Origin: an uncultured Clostridia bacterium
Lineage (GTDB): Bacteria > Bacillota > Clostridia > TANB77 > CAG-508
NCBI GenBank assembly: GCA_934167735.1
Contig: CAKPLV010000036.1
Location: forward strand, 1-7,534
DNA length: 7,534 bases
Direction of reading: 5' to 3'
Of the stretch, positions 1 through 5,723 are shown piece by piece. Within the stretch, counting starts at the first letter, position 1; every line of letters begins with the position of its first letter. The notes under the pieces were generated by a model, which was given only the letters and a program-made list of their open reading frames with translations, was not told the origin of the DNA and ran no database searches. Both the position numbers and the translations under genes were made by a program.

Positions 1-22
1 CAATTGAAAGGAGCGAAAAGCT

Positions 23-223
23 ATGCCAAAATTAAAAACAAATAAAGCAGCAAAAAAAAGATATTCTTTAACAGCTACAGGAAAGGTAAAAAGAACAACA
101 GCTAATAGAAGACACTTATTAGCAAACAAAACAAAAAGACAAAAATTATCAGCAAGACATGGAGCTTATGCAGATAAATCATGTGAAAATACAATAAAAA
201 AATTATTACCATATGGTAACTAG
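23..223 (+). CDS. rpmI: 50S ribosomal protein L35
   Basis: This encodes a 66-residue basic protein of the usual L35 length, a component of the large ribosomal subunit. The N-terminus MPKLKTNKAAKKRY, the central TGKVKR segment and the basic stretch RRHLLANKTKRQK are hallmarks of bacterial L35. The start is set by AAAGGAG at 7-13, nine bases before the ATG. The stop is TAG. rplT follows after 25 bases, which is the conserved rpmI-rplT pair. In most Firmicutes infC lies just upstream, so the operon probably begins left of the window and any leader control is not visible here. The identification is secure. Confidence 0.99.
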   Translation: MPKLKTNKAAKKRYSLTATGKVKRTTANRRHLLANKTKRQKLSARHGAYADKSCENTIKKLLPYGN

Positions 224-248
224 AAAGTAGATAGAGGAGGTAAGATAA

Positions 249-599
249 ATGGCAAGAGTAAAATCAGCAATGACAACAAGAGCAAGACATAAAAAAGTAT
301 TAAAACAAGCAAAAGGATATTATGGTGCAAAACACTATAGAGTAAGAATGGCTAACCAAGCAGTTTTAAAATCTTTATCATATGCTTATGTTGGAAGAAA
401 AGATAAAAAAAGTAATTTCAGAAAATTATGGATAGCAAGAATAAATGCTGCAGCAAGAATGAATGGATTAACATATAACAAATTAATAGCAGGACTAAAA
501 AAAGCTAATGTAACAATAAACAGAAAAATGTTAGCTGAAATAGCAGTTAGTGATCCAAAAGCATTTGCAGAAATCGCAGCTGTTGCAAAAAAAGCATAA
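249..599 (+). CDS. rplT: 50S ribosomal protein L20
   Basis: This encodes a 116-residue protein, close to the standard L20 length of about 118. L20 binds 23S rRNA early in large-subunit assembly, and in several bacteria it also represses its own infC-rpmI-rplT mRNA. The N-terminus MARVKSAMTTRARHKKVLKQAKGYYG is the conserved rRNA-binding tail, and RDKKSNFRKLWIARINAAAR near residues 51-70 is the classic core signature. The Shine-Dalgarno AGAGGAGGT at 233-241 lies eight bases before the ATG. The gene ends in TAA and is followed within 20 bases by an intrinsic terminator, so it is the natural end of the ribosomal-protein operon. Confidence 0.99.
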   Translation: MARVKSAMTTRARHKKVLKQAKGYYGAKHYRVRMANQAVLKSLSYAYVGRKDKKSNFRKLWIARINAAARMNGLTYNKLIAGLKKANVTINRKMLAEIAVSDPKAFAEIAAVAKKA

Positions 600-616
600 T
601 TAATACAAAAAAGGAG

Positions 617-652
617 GTCTTTATTTTAAATTGATTAAAATAAAGGCTTTTT
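617..652 (+). terminator. Intrinsic terminator of the rpmI-rplT operon
   Basis: The left arm 617-629 pairs with the right arm 635-647 in a 13-bp stem (one T-G wobble at 618/646) with a five-base loop at 630-634. TTTTT follows at 648-652. This is a classic Rho-independent terminator placed right after rplT. No clear promoter is visible between it and the nucleotidase gene at 674, so that gene may depend on read-through or on a weak promoter. Confidence 0.85.
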
Positions 653-673
653 GCATTAAAACAGGAGGAAAAG

Positions 674-1267
674 ATGAATATAGGAGTAGACATTGATGGA
701 GTATTGCTTGATCTAGAAAGATTTGCACTAGATTGTGGAACAAAAATGTGTATAGAAAAAAATATAGATGTAAATATAAATTTAGAAAAATATTTTGAAG
801 GAGAAAAATTTAATTGGACACAAGAACAAGAAGATGAATTTTGGGATACATATTTACTTGGATATGTACAAAATTCAATGCCAAGAAAATATGCATCAGA
901 AATTATAAAAAAACTTAGAGAAGAAGGAAATACAATAAGTATAATTACTGCTAGAAACGAAAATGGAATGCCTGAAGAATATTATGGAAAGATGCAAGAA
1001 GAAACTTTAAAATGGCTAAAAAATAATAATATAGAATATGATAAAATCTTTTTTACAACAGATGATGATAAATTAAACAAATGTAAAGAAAATAATATAG
1101 ATATTATGATAGAAGATAGTCCAACAAATATAAAAAATATATCAAAAGAAATAAAAACAATAAAATTTGACTGTCAATATAATAGAAATGTAGAAAATGA
1201 AAATATAATTAAAGCATATAGTTGGTATCACATATATCAAATAATAAATGATTTACAATCAAAATAA
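674..1267 (+). CDS. HAD-family 5'(3')-deoxyribonucleotidase-like protein
   Basis: This encodes a 197-residue soluble protein without signal peptide or membrane segments. HAD-superfamily motifs are visible in order. Motif I is DIDGV at residues 6-10, with D6 the likely nucleophile and D8 the acid/base. Motif II is IITAR with T92. A motif III lysine lies in DKLNKC (K133 or K136), and motif IV is IEDSP with E147 and D148. The layout, including KC-x(7)-IMIEDSP, resembles the NT5C/YqfW group of nucleotidases, which dephosphorylate (deoxy)nucleoside monophosphates in the cytoplasm. Substrate specificity cannot be read from sequence. The Shine-Dalgarno AGGAGG (663-668) is five bases from the ATG. 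The gene sits alone between two terminators and converges on spoVAE. Family assignment is good; the exact reaction is inferred. Confidence 0.85.
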   Translation: MNIGVDIDGVLLDLERFALDCGTKMCIEKNIDVNINLEKYFEGEKFNWTQEQEDEFWDTYLLGYVQNSMPRKYASEIIKKLREEGNTISIITARNENGMPEEYYGKMQEETLKWLKNNNIEYDKIFFTTDDDKLNKCKENNIDIMIEDSPTNIKNISKEIKTIKFDCQYNRNVENENIIKAYSWYHIYQIINDLQSK

Positions 1268-1295
1268 AACCTCTGATAGATTCAGAGGCTTATTT
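1262..1295. terminator. Bidirectional terminator between convergent genes
   Basis: CCTCTGA (1270-1276) and TCAGAGG (1282-1288) form a perfect 7-bp stem around a five-base loop. Flanking AAATAA (1262-1267) and TTATTT (1290-1295) can extend the pairing past a bulge. On the + strand the hairpin is followed by a T-rich run to about 1306, and on the - strand by TTTTATTTT. It therefore can stop both the nucleotidase transcript and the oncoming spoVA transcript. It overlaps the nucleotidase stop codon and touches the spoVAE stop. Confidence 0.85.
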
Positions 1296-1680
1296 ATTCT
1301 TTTTTCATTTTAGGCTTTGAAATTAAAGAAGCAATATATCCAAAAAATATAGCAGCAGAAATACCACCAGCAGAAGCTGCAACACCACCTGTAAATGCTC
1401 CAATAATACCTGATTCTTTTACACCTTTAATAGCACCTTTGGCTAAATTGTAACCAAAACCAGTTAAAGGAACTGTTGCACCTGCACCAGCAAAATCTAC
1501 TAAGTATTTATAAATACCTAATCCACCTAAAATTGTTCCTGTTGTAACAAATATTACTAAAATTCTTGCAGGTGTTAATTTTGTTTTATCAATAAGAATT
1601 TGACCAATAACACATATAAGACCGCCAGTAATAAAACATTTTAGCATTGCAATCCAAGAAATATTTTGTAACCAATCCAT
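1294..1680 (-). CDS. spoVAE: Stage V sporulation protein AE (SpoVAEB type), DPA channel subunit
   Basis: This encodes a 128-residue, very hydrophobic membrane protein with about four helices, ending in the basic tail SKPKMKKE. The signature GGLICVIGQ (residues 19-27) and FAGAGATVPLTGFGYNLAKG (63-82) are typical of SpoVAE. The matching SpoVAC in this operon has GGLICSIGQ and FAGAGSLVPITGF, so the two are paralogues. In Bacillus, SpoVAC and SpoVAEB are membrane parts of the complex that carries dipicolinic acid into the developing spore and releases it in germination. The Shine-Dalgarno AGGAGG (1691-1686) lies five bases before the ATG and overlaps the spoVAD stop codon, implying coupled translation. 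It is the last gene of the operon and ends at the bidirectional terminator. No spoVAEA or spoVAF follows. Confidence 0.95.
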   Translation of the reverse strand: MDWLQNISWIAMLKCFITGGLICVIGQILIDKTKLTPARILVIFVTTGTILGGLGIYKYLVDFAGAGATVPLTGFGYNLAKGAIKGVKESGIIGAFTGGVAASAGGISAAIFFGYIASLISKPKMKKE

Positions 1681-1689
1681 ATTGACCTC

Positions 1690-2691
1690 CTATATTTCAA
1701 TACTAATTGCATGTGCAATTCCAGGGATAGATTCTCCTTGTTGAGAAGATGTGGAATTTGTAAGAGCACCTGTTGCAATTAATAAAATATTTTTCATTTT
1801 TTTGTTTTTTAATTGTTTATAAAAATATCCTGAGAATACAGAAGCACAACATCCACAACCACTGCCTCCAGAATGAGTATCTTGTTTTTCTTTATCGAAA
1901 ATCAAAACACCACAATCATTATAATTAGATTTAATATTATAACCATTATCTTTTGCTAAATCAATTAAAATACTTTTTCCAATATGTCCAAGGTCTCCGG
2001 TAATTATTGCATCATAATAACTAGGAGATCTACCTGTATCCTTAAAGTGACATAATAATGTATCAAGTGCGGCAGGAGCCATAGCAGCACCCATATTATT
2101 TGCATCCTTAATACCCATATCTACTATTTTACCACTTGTAATATGAGTTATAAAAGGGCCTGTACCAGTTTTAGAAATAATTGCAGCACCAGCTCCAGTT
2201 ACAGTCCATTGAGATGTTGGAGGACGTTGATTACCTAATTCTAATGGAAATCTAAATTGTTTTTCAGCACTACAAAAATGGCTTGAAGCAGCACATAAAA
2301 CGTGTTCAGCACATGCTTCTGTAAGAATAGCTCCTAGACTTAAGCCTTCAACAAAAGTTGAACAAGCACCAAATATTCCAAAGAATGGAATGTTTAATTC
2401 TCTTAAACCAAAACTTGAAGATATACATTGGTTTAATAAATCTCCTGCAAAACAATATTCAATATCTTTTGAAGCAATTCCTGATTTTGAAATAACAGAA
2501 TTAACAGTTTCTTTTATTATTTTACTTTCTGATTTTTCCCAGGTTTTTTCGCCCCAAAATTCATCTTCTAAACATTGATCAAAATATTGTGCTAAAGGAC
2601 CATTAGCTTCCTTAGGACCAACAATTGATGCAACTTCTTGTATGCAAGGAGGATTATCAAATTTTATAGTTTGTTTTCCGAGTTTTTGCAT
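1690..2691 (-). CDS. spoVAD: Stage V sporulation protein AD (SpoVAD), DPA-binding thiolase-fold protein
   Basis: This encodes 333 residues, close to the usual 335-340. SpoVAD has a thiolase/KAS-like fold but is not known as an enzyme. In Bacillus it binds dipicolinic acid and works with the SpoVAC/SpoVAE channel on the inner spore membrane. Visible family features are FGIFGACSTFVEGLSLGA (residues 104-121) with C110 at the thiolase nucleophile position, SSHFCSAEKQFRFPLELGNQ (136-155), TGAGAAIIS (165-173), TGDLGHIGKSIL (231-242) and the cysteine-rich GGSGCGCCASVF (275-286). The chosen ATG at 2691 has AAAGGTGA (2704-2697) five bases upstream. A longer frame could start at GTG 2700, but that codon lies inside the Shine-Dalgarno. 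The gene begins 18 bases after spoVAC ends, and spoVAE starts nine bases past its stop. Confidence 0.97.
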   Translation of the reverse strand: MQKLGKQTIKFDNPPCIQEVASIVGPKEANGPLAQYFDQCLEDEFWGEKTWEKSESKIIKETVNSVISKSGIASKDIEYCFAGDLLNQCISSSFGLRELNIPFFGIFGACSTFVEGLSLGAILTEACAEHVLCAASSHFCSAEKQFRFPLELGNQRPPTSQWTVTGAGAAIISKTGTGPFITHITSGKIVDMGIKDANNMGAAMAPAALDTLLCHFKDTGRSPSYYDAIITGDLGHIGKSILIDLAKDNGYNIKSNYNDCGVLIFDKEKQDTHSGGSGCGCCASVFSGYFYKQLKNKKMKNILLIATGALTNSTSSQQGESIPGIAHAISIEI

Positions 2692-2696
2692 AAAAA

Positions 2697-2704
2697 TCAC
2701 CTTT
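2697..2704 (-). promoter_or_regulatory. Shine-Dalgarno that fixes the spoVAD start
   Basis: AAAGGTGA reads on the - strand five bases before ATG 2691. The alternative GTG codon (2700-2698) is part of this site, so it cannot be the usual start. This shortens the open frame by three codons. Confidence 0.75.
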
Positions 2705-2709
2705 CTTAA

Positions 2710-3174
2710 TTAAATTAAAGTTATTGCTTGTGTGTTAAAAATAAGATAAACAATTCCAACAATAATTGATGTTGAAATACCAAATACTAAAACAGGACCA
2801 GCAACAGTAAACATTTTTCCACCAACACCCATAACATATCCTTCTGATTTATATTCCATAGCTGGTGAAACAATAGAGTTTGCAAAACCTGTAATAGGAA
2901 CTAGAGAACCTGCTCCAGCAAATTTACCTATTTTATTAAAAATATTTAAACCTGTTAGAAATGCACTAATTGCAATTAAAATTATTGAAACTATTGTACC
3001 TGACATTTCTTGAGATAAACCTCTTGATTTGCAAATTTCAGTAATTAATTGTCCAATAGAACATATTAAACCACCAACCCAAAAGGCATTAAAACAATTT
3101 TTAAAAATAGGGGAATTAGGTGATTTTTGGTCAACATAATTTTGATATTCTTTCTTTGAATTTAAAGGATTCAT
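2710..3174 (-). CDS. spoVAC: Stage V sporulation protein AC (SpoVAC), DPA channel subunit
   Basis: This encodes a 154-residue membrane protein, near the 150-residue norm for SpoVAC. A short polar N-terminus (MNPLNSKKEYQNYVDQKSP) precedes about four hydrophobic helices at roughly residues 26-46, 57-77, 86-103 and 123-147. The signatures GGLICSIGQ (34-42) and FAGAGSLVPITGFANS (85-100) identify the family. SpoVAC of Bacillus has been reported to behave like a mechanosensitive channel and is needed for DPA uptake and release. The start at ATG 3174 is chosen because AGGAGGTG (3186-3179) lies correctly before it. The open frame continues 13 codons upstream to 3213, but those codons overlap the -10 of the SigG-like promoter. 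It is the first gene of the operon. Confidence 0.95.
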   Translation of the reverse strand: MNPLNSKKEYQNYVDQKSPNSPIFKNCFNAFWVGGLICSIGQLITEICKSRGLSQEMSGTIVSIILIAISAFLTGLNIFNKIGKFAGAGSLVPITGFANSIVSPAMEYKSEGYVMGVGGKMFTVAGPVLVFGISTSIIVGIVYLIFNTQAITLI

Positions 3175-3201
3175 AAAACACCTCCTCAAATATATTACAA
3201 T

Positions 3202-3230
3202 GATTATGCCCAAAAAATGGGGAACTATGC
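3202..3230 (-). promoter_or_regulatory. SigG-type promoter of the spoVACDE operon
   Basis: On the - strand, GCATA (3230-3226) matches the SigG -35 consensus (GHATR). After a 17-base spacer, CATAATC (3208-3202) matches the -10 consensus (CATWHTA) at six of seven positions. The expected start near 3195 leaves a short leader with AGGAGG at 3186-3181. The Bacillus spoVA operon is known to be SigG-driven in the forespore, so sequence, position and known regulation agree. The match was made by eye. Confidence 0.75.
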
Positions 3231-3236
3231 AATAAT

Positions 3237-3284
3237 ATTACAATAGTATTACAAAAATGTTACAAAAAATACAATTAGATTACA
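3237..3284 (+). repeat. Helically phased TTACA repeat array, candidate operator
   Basis: ATTACAA occurs at 3237-3243 and 3248-3254. GTTACAA follows at 3259-3265, ATACAA at 3269-3274 and ATTACA at 3279-3284. The TACA cores begin at 3239, 3250, 3261, 3270 and 3281, giving steps of 11, 11, 9 and 11, or 42 bases for four turns of B-DNA. A sixth copy, ATTACAA, lies at 3194-3200. The array ends 15 bases before the -35 of the pilus promoter. Direct repeats with an 11-base period resemble operators of OmpR/PhoB-family response regulators. ATTACA matches the Bacillus Pho-box pattern TTHAYA at five of six positions. The binding protein is unknown. Confidence 0.45.
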
Positions 3285-3299
3285 TTTTATTGAAAGCTA

Positions 3300-3327
3300 T
3301 TGACTTTTTGTCTAAAAAAGATAAAAT
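3300..3327 (+). promoter_or_regulatory. SigA-type promoter of the type IV pilus operon
   Basis: TTGACT (3300-3305) is a five-of-six match to the -35 hexamer. TAAAAT (3322-3327) is a five-of-six match to the -10, with a 16-base spacer. The expected start near 3334 gives a leader of about 30 bases before ATG 3365. The promoter lies inside the upstream extension of the pilM reading frame, which argues against the earlier ATG at 3257. Confidence 0.7.
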
Positions 3328-3352
3328 AAAAGTAAGTGTAATTATTAAAAGT

Positions 3353-3359
3353 GAGGGGG
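3353..3359 (+). promoter_or_regulatory. Unusual Shine-Dalgarno that fixes the pilMN start
   Basis: GAGGGGG lies five bases before ATG 3365, with a G replacing the A of AGGAGG. No comparable site precedes the alternative ATG at 3257. Confidence 0.7.
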
Positions 3360-3364
3360 ACAAA

Positions 3365-4981
3365 ATGCCAAGTTATTTAGGATTGTATATTGGGAATAAT
3401 GTAATAAAATATGCAAAAGTATCAAAAGAAAAAGACAAAACTAAAATTGACTCTTTTGGTATAAAATTCTATACAAATATCTCTCAAACAATTAAACAAA
3501 TAGTTGAAGAAACTTATAGTTATAGAACCCCGATAAGTGTTAATTTAAATGGTGAAACTTATCAATATTTTAATATGTTTTCATTATTAAATAAAAAGGA
3601 TCTAGAAAAAGCAATAAAACTTGAATTTGAGTCTTTTTGCTCAGAAAAAGGATATAATCCTAATTCGTTAGAAACCAGATATGCAATTGTAAATAATACT
3701 GAAGACAAAGAAAAATTAAAGGTAATAAATATAAGTGACAACAAAATTGAATTAAATAAAGTACAACAAAATCTAGATGGTTACAGATTGGGAACAATTG
3801 TACCAATATCAATGTCAATACCTAATCTTATAACATTTCAACCTAAAGAAAATGCATTAATAGTAAATATAGAAGATTCTACAACTATTACAACTGTTCT
3901 AGATGGAAATATTTATGCGATTGATACAATTGATGAAGGTAGTAGAGAAATTTTAGAAAAAATAAATTTAAAAGAAAATTCATATTCAAAAGCATATGAA
4001 ATTTGTCAAAATACTACAATATATACAGCAGAAGTACAAGAGTTCACAGAAGACCAAAGTAGATATCTAGAAGATATAATGCCTACATTATACAATATTG
4101 TTGGTAAAGTTCAAAAATTAATAAATGAAAGTATAGAACCAATAAATAAAGTTTATATTACAGGAACATTATCTTGTGTAAATAATATAGACTTATATTT
4201 TCAAGAATATTTGGGAAAAGTAAAATGTGAAATATTAAAACCATATTTTGTTCAAAACATGGTAAAAGAAGTTAATATAAAAGATTATGTTGAGGTAAAC
4301 TCAGCAATTTCACTAGCTTTACAAGGATTAGGAGACGGAATCCAAGGAATCAACTTCAAAAAAGGTTCATTAAAAGAAGGATTCTTAGGAATATCTATTG
4401 GTGGAAAAGATAATGAAAAATCTAGTAAAAAATCAAATTCAAAATTCAATATGAATGATTTTGGAGATAAATTATCTAGAGGTGAAATGAGTTTAATCAG
4501 AAGTGTTATATCACTAATGATATTTGTTATAATGTTTAGCGGATTTTCAGTATTGTTAATGAAACAAATACAAGAAAAAGAAAGCGAAGTAGATAGTGTA
4601 ACAACAAAAATTAAAGCACAAATATCAAGAGTACAAAAAGATACTTCAACATTAAACACTAAAGAACAAGAATATGAAACTTTAATAAAAGATTTACAAG
4701 ATGTAAATGAAAAAATAAGTAGCATAAATGCAAGTAAAAATCTAATTCCAAACTTACTAAATCAAATTATGAATGAAATAGATGAAACAGTTCAAATAAC
4801 ATCTATTCAAAACACAAAAGAAAAACATATTGTAATAGTAGCACAATCACCAAAATATCAAGGTTTAGGATATTTCAAAACAAGATTAAAAACTAAAAAT
4901 ATATTAAATGATGTTGTGTCAGGAAGCAGTATGAAACAGAATGGAGTGGTTGTTGTAACGATAGAAGGTGATTTACCATGA
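3365..4981 (+). CDS. pilM: Type IV pilus assembly protein, PilM-PilN fusion (GspL-like)
   Basis: This encodes 538 residues in one uninterrupted frame. Residues 1 to about 325 look like the cytoplasmic actin-like PilM domain: LGLYIGNNVIKYAKV at the start, ALIVNIEDSTTITTVLDG (164-181), VYITGTLSCVNNI (263-275) and AISLALQGLGDG (314-325). INF at 329-331 sits where PilN carries its PilM-binding INLLP-type motif. A polar Ser/Lys linker (345-375) leads to one transmembrane helix (about 380-399), a coiled coil (about 400-460) and an extracytoplasmic alpha/beta domain as in PilN. The product would be a GspL-like inner-membrane platform protein. The phosphate-binding aspartates usual in PilM are replaced (Y8, N168), so ATP binding is doubtful. 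The start is ATG 3365, not 3257. The stop overlaps pilO by ATGA. Domain assignment is by pattern, without a search. Confidence 0.78.
   Translation: MPSYLGLYIGNNVIKYAKVSKEKDKTKIDSFGIKFYTNISQTIKQIVEETYSYRTPISVNLNGETYQYFNMFSLLNKKDLEKAIKLEFESFCSEKGYNPNSLETRYAIVNNTEDKEKLKVINISDNKIELNKVQQNLDGYRLGTIVPISMSIPNLITFQPKENALIVNIEDSTTITTVLDGNIYAIDTIDEGSREILEKINLKENSYSKAYEICQNTTIYTAEVQEFTEDQSRYLEDIMPTLYNIVGKVQKLINESIEPINKVYITGTLSCVNNIDLYFQEYLGKVKCEILKPYFVQNMVKEVNIKDYVEVNSAISLALQGLGDGIQGINFKKGSLKEGFLGISIGGKDNEKSSKKSNSKFNMNDFGDKLSRGEMSLIRSVISLMIFVIMFSGFSVLLMKQIQEKESEVDSVTTKIKAQISRVQKDTSTLNTKEQEYETLIKDLQDVNEKISSINASKNLIPNLLNQIMNEIDETVQITSIQNTKEKHIVIVAQSPKYQGLGYFKTRLKTKNILNDVVSGSSMKQNGVVVVTIEGDLP
4478..4489 (+). 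promoter_or_regulatory. Possible internal ribosome binding site before the PilN half
   Basis: AGAGGTGAA followed by ATG (4487, residue M375) lies inside pilMN, immediately before the transmembrane helix that opens the PilN half. GAGGTGA is fully complementary to the 16S rRNA tail, although its distance to the ATG is short (four bases after GAGG). Initiation here would give a separate 164-residue PilN-like protein. It may be coincidence. Confidence 0.3.
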
Positions 4982-5703
4982 GAAAATTATTATTAGGATT
5001 ATTATCAGTTATTTTATTAGCATTTTCAATATATTTAGCATTTTATGGTGTTTCATTTGCTGGTTTAACAGTTAGTGGAATTCCTGCAATAAAAGAAGAA
5101 AATGCAAAACTTGAAAAGAAAATAGAAAGTGCAAATACACTTAAAGATACAGACTATCCTAAAAGTGTAAAAAGCTTAGAAGATGCTTACAAAAAATTAA
5201 TGACACAAAAAGATAATTATGATCAAATAATTTCTCTAGGTGTCGACGAAAACGGACAACCATTAAATAAAATACAACAATATGAAACAGAAAGATTGTG
5301 GATTACATTAGGAAATTATGCAAAAAAAGAAGGAATAGATTTAAACTTAGCAGTAACATCTGCTAACAAAGTAAATTCAACATATGATTTGAATTTCACA
5401 GTTACAGGTGGATATATACAAATTACAGACTTTTTATATGATATTGAAAGAGATACAACATTAGTATTTAAAATTGAAAACTTTAAACTTGTGCCAGGTA
5501 CTAGTACAGAAGTCTTAGTTGCAACATTTACATGGAAAGATGTTAAACTTAACAAAGTACAAAATACAGATAATGCAACAACAACAAATTCAAGTAGTAG
5601 TAATAATACAACATCTGGTAATACTAATACAAGTACAAGCAGAAATACAACATCAAATTCAATAAGAACAACAAATACTACAAATACAACAAACAATACA
5701 TAA
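4978..5703 (+). CDS. pilO: Type IV pilus assembly protein PilO-like
   Basis: This encodes 241 residues. The N-terminus MRKLLLGLLSVILLAFSIYLAFYG is a single membrane anchor. A charged, coiled-coil-like stretch covers about 36-85, and an extracytoplasmic alpha/beta domain about 100-195 includes YIQITDFLYDIERDTTLVFKI (146-166), typical of PilO ferredoxin-like domains. PilO pairs with PilN to form the membrane alignment platform of type IV pili, and its place directly after PilMN fits. The ATG overlaps the pilMN stop (ATGA), with AAGGTG (4965-4970) seven bases upstream, implying translational coupling. Residues 196-241 form a low-complexity Asn/Thr/Ser tail not normally found in PilO. Identification rests on topology, one local motif and gene order more than on strong identity. 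Confidence 0.75.
   Translation: MRKLLLGLLSVILLAFSIYLAFYGVSFAGLTVSGIPAIKEENAKLEKKIESANTLKDTDYPKSVKSLEDAYKKLMTQKDNYDQIISLGVDENGQPLNKIQQYETERLWITLGNYAKKEGIDLNLAVTSANKVNSTYDLNFTVTGGYIQITDFLYDIERDTTLVFKIENFKLVPGTSTEVLVATFTWKDVKLNKVQNTDNATTTNSSSSNNTTSGNTNTSTSRNTTSNSIRTTNTTNTTNNT
5563..5700 (+). repeat. Asn/Thr/Ser low-complexity coding tract in the PilO tail
   Basis: These 46 codons (residues 196-241) are almost entirely Asn, Thr and Ser, written with AAT, ACA, ACT and AGT-rich codons. The DNA forms an imperfect microsatellite of AAT/ACA units. The tract lies outside the membrane by topology. It could vary in length by slippage, or could carry O-linked sugars on Ser/Thr; both are inference. Confidence 0.7.
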
Positions 5704-5723
5704 TAGAAAGGAGTAATTAGATT

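Noticed and set aside
611..700. Shine-Dalgarno-like AAGGAGGT followed by a TTG at 631
   Set aside because: The site is in the 5' arm of the rplT terminator, the spacing to TTG is 12 bases, and the short frame runs into the nucleotidase start in another frame.
2692..2700. Upstream GTG start extending SpoVAD by three codons
   Set aside because: The GTG is part of the Shine-Dalgarno AAAGGTGA for ATG 2691, and SpoVAD proteins normally begin at about that methionine.
3175..3213. Thirteen-codon N-terminal extension of SpoVAC
   Set aside because: It contains the Shine-Dalgarno AGGAGG and the SigG -10 element, and the added residues (MGIIIVIYLRRCF) are not part of the family.
3257..3364. Thirty-six-codon extension of PilMN
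   Set aside because: It spans the SigA promoter and the repeat array, has no ribosome binding site, and the actin-like domain begins naturally at MPSYLGL.
4285..4725. 146-codon antisense open frame within pilMN
   Set aside because: It lies wholly opposite a real gene; its Ser/Ile/Leu/Phe-rich composition reflects the complement of A-rich codons, and no ribosome binding site or promoter is evident.
5316..5696. 126-codon antisense open frame opposite pilO
   Set aside because: The Val/Leu-rich start is simply the complement of the Asn/Thr repeat codons, and no start signals are visible.
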